64,000 bases of DNA from CAWJAP01 sp963834365 (GTDB taxonomy: Bacteria > Acidobacteriota > Vicinamibacteria > Vicinamibacterales > Vicinamibacteraceae). This document shows, piece after piece, positions 60,503 to 64,000 of the stretch. A model generated the notes under the pieces. It saw nothing but the letters and a program-made list of their open reading frames with translations, searched no databases and was not told where the DNA came from. Numbering within the stretch: the stretch's first letter is position 1; the number at the start of each line of letters is the position of its first letter. Position numbers and translations under genes: made by a program. Location: the NCBI GenBank assembly GCA_963834365.1, contig CAWIBS010000009.1, forward strand, positions 1 to 64,000. The letters run 5' to 3'.

Positions 60503-61718
60503 AGATGTCGTCCGCGGCTTCGACCACGACCGACACCAGTGTCCCGCCGCTGGCCAGCGCGTTGACGAGAGCGAGCGGACCCGGCACGGGCCGGGCGGAG
60601 TCGGCCGCATTGACCGGACAGTCGGCCGCCAGCCGACTCAACCCCACGGTCGGCGGCACGTGGCCGCGACGGCCACAGAGGAGCGCCGCCGCGAGCGAGG
60701 CCGTGCCCGCCGCGCCGCTCTCCCCGACCGCACCCTTGAGCGACGTCACGAGCACGTCCCGGGCGCCGAACACGTCGCGAATCGCTCCGCTCTCCACCCG
60801 ATCCAGCGCCATGGTCCCGTTGGCGGACGCGTAGACGACGGCGATGTCGGCCGCATCGACGGCGGCCCGTTTGAGCGCCTCGCGCATGACGCGCGCGATC
60901 GCAGCGCCGTCGCTGGGCCACTGGTTCATGCGCTCGCTCGAGGCCGCCGATGCGGCGCCCCGGATGTAGCCGAGGGGCGAGCGACCGCGCGCGCGGAGAC
61001 GCGACTCGTCCTCGAGGACGAACATGAACGCGCCCTCGCCCATGATGAAGCCGGCTCGCGACTGATCGAACGGCCGCGCCACCGCCTCCGCGCCCTCCGC
61101 CATCGCCTCGAACCAGTCGTGGACCCGATAGTAGTTCCACTCCAGCACGTCGGCGCCCCCGGTCAGCACGGCCCCCACCTTCCGGCGGCGGACGAGATGC
61201 GCGCCAAAGACAATGGCCGCGAGCCCCGACGCTTCCTTCTGGGTCAGCGTCGCGTTCGGCCCCCGAAGCCCGAACTCCAGCGCACAGACCGACGCCGGCG
61301 CGTTGCCGACGGTGTTGCTGAACAGCAGGGCGGGTGCCGCGGCGCCGCCGTGCTCGAGATATGCCTTCAAGTACTCGGCGGATGCGTGGACGCCGGCCGT
61401 TGCCGATCCGAGGATCAGTCCGACGTCGGGATAGCCCGTATCCGTCCGCGGGTAGCCCGCGGCGCCAAGCGCCTGCTGGCTGGCGCCGAGCGCGATGCGA
61501 CCGACCTCGTCAACACGGCGCAGCTTCAGCGGCGGAACGACCGTCGTGGCGTCGAACCCCGCCACACGAGCGGCGCGCGGCGACCTGAGCGGATCGGGGA
61601 ATCCGTCAAGCGTTCGGATGCCGCATCGCCCGTCGAGCACCGCGTCGGCGAATGCGTTGGCGGTGTTGCCGATGCTGGACACGCACCCGAGACCCGCCAC
61701 GGCCACCCGCCCGCTCAC
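60501..61718 (-). CDS. Ketosynthase-like chain-length factor (catalytic triad lost)
   Basis: A clean 405-aa frame from GTG 61718 (VSGRVAVAGLGCVSSIGNTA). The thiolase fold is clear (VGLILGSATAGVHASAEYLK; FDQSRAGFIMGEGAFMFVLE). At the three active sites: GPNATLTQKEASGLAAIVFG has Glu in place of Cys; VYASANGTMALDRVESGAI has Asn in place of His; TSLKGAVGESGAAGTASLAA has Glu or Gly in place of the second His. This is the pattern of chain-length factors (KS-beta) in type II PKS and aryl-polyene clusters. It probably forms a heterodimer with the ketosynthase at 52821-54032. It is divergent from the LolA-like gene. Confidence 0.88.
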   Translation of the reverse strand: MSGRVAVAGLGCVSSIGNTANAFADAVLDGRCGIRTLDGFPDPLRSPRAARVAGFDATTVVPPLKLRRVDEVGRIALGASQQALGAAGYPRTDTGYPDVGLILGSATAGVHASAEYLKAYLEHGGAAAPALLFSNTVGNAPASVCALEFGLRGPNATLTQKEASGLAAIVFGAHLVRRRKVGAVLTGGADVLEWNYYRVHDWFEAMAEGAEAVARPFDQSRAGFIMGEGAFMFVLEDESRLRARGRSPLGYIRGAASAASSERMNQWPSDGAAIARVMREALKRAAVDAADIAVVYASANGTMALDRVESGAIRDVFGARDVLVTSLKGAVGESGAAGTASLAAALLCGRRGHVPPTVGLSRLAADCPVNAADSARPVPGPLALVNALASGGTLVSVVVEAADDI

Positions 61719-61733
61719 GAGCCGTACGTTACC

Positions 61734-62444
61734 ATGCGACCCATGGGCCCTCAACGCGGCTCGGGCGCGTTGCGACACGTCACGCGGATCGCTGGATGGC
61801 TGCTGATCGTCAGCGGGCTCACGACGTTCGCGGGCGCCGCATCCATGCAGCAGACGTCCACACCAGCCCGGGCACACGACGCCACCGACGCCTTCGACGC
61901 GCTGTACGAACGGGGCCGTCCGATCGAGGCCACGCTCCGGACCATCCGCGCGCGCTTCACCGAAACGACCACGTCGAGCCTGCTCGTCCAGCCGCTGGTG
62001 GCTGAAGGCACGCTGGTGGTCCGGCGGCCGCACGAGGTCGTGCTCCGCTACACACAGCCGGACGTGAAGACGCTGCGGCTCGACGAGGCGTCGCTGCTCC
62101 TGGTCTGGCCCGGGCGATCGATCAGGGAGCGCCGCGACATCCGCGAGGCGCAGAACCGCGTGCAGCGGTACTTCGTCGGCAAGAGTCCCGACGAGCTGCG
62201 CCAGCACTTCACGATCACGACCAGCGAAGACGCCGCCCGGCCCGCGACCTGGAAGATCGCGATGGTGCCCAAGCGCGGGCAGATCAAGCAGGGCCTGGCG
62301 CAGATCGATCTGTGGGTCCGGCGGGACACGCTCCTGCTGTCGGCGATGCGCCTGACCTTTGCCGGCGGAGACACCAAGACGATGACGTTCGCCGAGGTCG
62401 TCGTGAACGCACCGGTGACCGACGCCGACTTCGAGGTGCGGTAG
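61734..62444 (+). CDS. LolA-like outer-membrane lipoprotein carrier
   Basis: The ATG at 61734 gives a basic leader and signal peptide (RIAGWLLIVSGLTTFAGAAS). The mature part has the LolA layout: TLRTIRARFTETTTSSLLVQ, PLVAEGTLVVRRPHEVVLRY, TQPDVKTLRLDEASLLLVWP and WVRRDTLLLSAMRLTFAGGD. Length is about 236 aa. Such carriers accompany MMPL exporters in aryl-polyene clusters and are thought to move the lipid product across the periplasm. It starts 15 bases from the divergent chain-length-factor gene and is followed 10 bases later by the exporter. Confidence 0.85.
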   Translation: MRPMGPQRGSGALRHVTRIAGWLLIVSGLTTFAGAASMQQTSTPARAHDATDAFDALYERGRPIEATLRTIRARFTETTTSSLLVQPLVAEGTLVVRRPHEVVLRYTQPDVKTLRLDEASLLLVWPGRSIRERRDIREAQNRVQRYFVGKSPDELRQHFTITTSEDAARPATWKIAMVPKRGQIKQGLAQIDLWVRRDTLLLSAMRLTFAGGDTKTMTFAEVVVNAPVTDADFEVR

Positions 62445-62454
62445 GTCTGGCGTG

Positions 62455-64000
62455 TGATCCGGTCGATTCTGCGGGTGGCTCGCGCGCACCGCGCGCTGGT
62501 CCTCGCCGGCGCGATCGGGCTGGCGCTGGCGTCGCTCGCCGCGGTGCGGCAACTGGCGTTCGACGCCGACGTCCTGCACCTGCTGCCCCGGAACGGCCGG
62601 GCGGTACCGGCGTTCCGCGATTTCCTCGCGCATTTCGGCAGCCTCGACGACCTGTACATCGTCTTCGATGCCGAGGGCGATCGCGCGATCGACGAGTTCG
62701 AGGAGGAGATCTCCGCATTCGCCCGACGCCTGGCGCGTGCCCCGGAGGTCTCATCGGTCGATCTCGGGCCCGCCGATCCGTCGCGTGACTGGCGCTATCT
62801 CTCCGATCGGCTGCTGCTGGTGCTGGGCCCGCAGCTGCCGGCAGCGCTCGATCGCTTCTTGCCGTCCGCGCTCCCCGTGCAGCTCGCCGCGACCCGCGAG
62901 CTCCTGAGCCTGCCCTCGCCCGAGATGCGCGAGATGGTGCAGCGCGACCCGCTCGGGCTGTTCCTGCTGGCACGCGGACAGCTCGCGGGCGCCGCCGGCG
63001 GGCTCGCCATCGACGACCCTGCCCGGGGTTACGTCACCGCCGACCTTCGCGCCCGGCTCGTGCTCGCCAGGCCGGTGCGGCCGCCGTTCGACACGCGGTT
63101 CTCGCAACGGTTGTTCGACCGGCTGCGCACCGTCGAGCGGGAAACGCTCGCCGGCGTTGAGGGGCTGCGGGTGCGCTACGCCGGGGGCCACCACGTGTCG
63201 CTCGAAATCGAGCAGACCGTGCGCACCGAGTCGATCCGCAACGGCGTCGGCTCACTCGTCCTCATCCTGCCGCTCCTGTTCCTGGCGTTCCGCAGTCTCT
63301 GGCTGGTCGCGGTGGGAGCGATTCCGTCGGCGCTGGCCATTCTCGTCGTGCTCGCCCTGCACGCACTGGCGGGCGTGACGCTATCGGCGGCGGCGACCGG
63401 CGCCGCGGCCATGCTGTTCGGGCTCGGCATCGACGGGGTGGTGCTCCTCTTCGTCGCATTTCGACATCTGGCGGCCTCGGGACTCGACACCGATAGTTCC
63501 GCCAGCGCGTTGTCCGGCCCGTCCTCGAGCATGCTCCTCGGCATGTGGACGACGGCCGCCACCTTCTATGGGCTCGCCGTCGTGGACTTTCCGAGCCTCG
63601 AAGAGCTCGGCTTGCTCATCGGACACGGCATGCTGCTCTGCGGCATCCTGACGCTGGTGCTGATTCCGGCGCTGCTGCCGGCGCGGGCGCCACGCACGCC
63701 GCCGCTCACGGCCTGGTGGCTCTCGCGGCTTGTCGCCAGGCGCACGACGGCGATCCTCGTGACGACGGCGATCGCCACCGCGGTCCTGGGGATTGCCGCG
63801 ATGCGCATCCGCGTCGACCCCTCGCTCGATCGCCTCCGTGCGCAAACCGCCGGGACGGCGTTCGAAGACGAGGTCGCCCGCCGCTTCGGCGTGCCGCAGG
63901 AGGTCTATCTCGTCGTCGCGAAGGGGCCGACGCTCGAGCCGCTGCTCGACGCCAACGAACGGCTCGTGGACACGCTCCGTCGCGCTGCGCCCGGAGTCCG
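62455..64000 (+). CDS. MMPL-type lipid exporter (3' end off the window)
   Basis: The frame is open from GTG 62455 to the window end, 515 codons without a stop. An N-terminal helix (ALVLAGAIGLALASLAAVRQ) and a periplasmic domain (VLHLLPRNGRAVPAFRDFLA) lead to the first membrane bundle: VGSLVLILPLLFLAFRSLWL, GAAAMLFGLGIDGVVLLFVA (G-x3-D relay) and LGLLIGHGMLLCGILTLVLI. A second periplasmic domain begins (MRIRVDPSLDRLRAQTAGTA). It matches the predicted exporters (COG4258-like) of aryl-polyene clusters. It probably extrudes the product of the ketosynthase/ACP/FabG set. The second half is missing. Confidence 0.85.

Overview
The window is one assembled contig made of two unlike pieces, and I read it as metagenomic. 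From 1 to about 40,550 the gene content and style fit a high-GC actinobacterium, by inference Thermoleophilia/Gaiellales-like: GTGA/ATGA-overlapped operons, heavy use of CTC (Leu), GAG (Glu) and GCG (Ala), a hemACDB order, a sulfate-assimilation operon and a Streptomyces-subtilisin-inhibitor-like protein. From about 40,550 to the end, the content fits an acidobacterium (Vicinamibacteria-like): HEAT-repeat proteins, BlaI/M56, an S9 peptidase, GC-rich hairpin repeats and preference for CTG. The two meet inside truncated genes: hemB stops after its CLCEYTDHGHCG core, and within a few bases an unrelated membrane/HEAT/cNMP-binding protein begins without its N-terminus. A chimeric join is the simplest reading.

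The left 40 kb carries a single-base frameshift roughly every few hundred bases, so most genes are intact only when read across two or three frames. Nearly all the shifts I resolved are one extra G or C, which points to sequencing error rather than gene decay. Coordinates for these genes span the whole reconstructed reading. The right part is mostly clean, with frameshift clusters at about 48.3-49.1 kb and 55.7-58.4 kb.

Left layout: DUF354 protein, divergent LysR with a dyad operator over its own start, maleylacetate-reductase-like enzyme, CBS protein (1-3.7 kb). An overlapped operon follows: FAD flavoprotein, ankyrin protein, two-subunit class I fumarase, phosphosulfolactate synthase (ComA family), CysH, CysC, ATP sulfurylase and a TauE/SafE exporter (3.8-11 kb). 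Next is a long surface-glycan region (11-27 kb): formyltransferase, two PIG-L deacetylases, two sulfotransferases, O-antigen ligase-like protein, flippase, glycosyltransferase, ATP-grasp enzyme, deacetylase-like protein, NDP-sugar epimerase and DegT aminotransferase. PAPS made by Sat and CysC could feed the sulfotransferases, so a sulfated surface glycan is plausible. Then come a TetR/MMPL pair with two operator-like palindromes, a flippase-like membrane protein, a glycosyltransferase, a large membrane protein, hydantoinase A/B-type subunits and hemA-hemC-hemD-hemB(truncated).

Right layout: nucleotide-transporter-like/HEAT/cNMP protein (truncated), BlaI repressor with an M56 peptidase that probably continues into HEAT repeats, a second HEAT protein, an S9 peptidase, then a lipid/polyene-type biosynthetic locus (49.9-64 kb). 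The locus holds a halogenase-like flavoprotein, an alpha/beta hydrolase lacking its nucleophile, a ketosynthase, a PHP protein, a very large secreted/outer-membrane protein, a polysaccharide deacetylase, an acyl carrier protein, FabG and a ketosynthase-like chain-length-factor homologue with no catalytic triad. Divergent from these are a LolA-like carrier and an MMPL exporter that runs off the window. The set resembles aryl-polyene-type clusters but has unusual extra members. It is the best candidate for an undescribed system here. No tRNA, rRNA, CRISPR array, transposase or integrase was seen.
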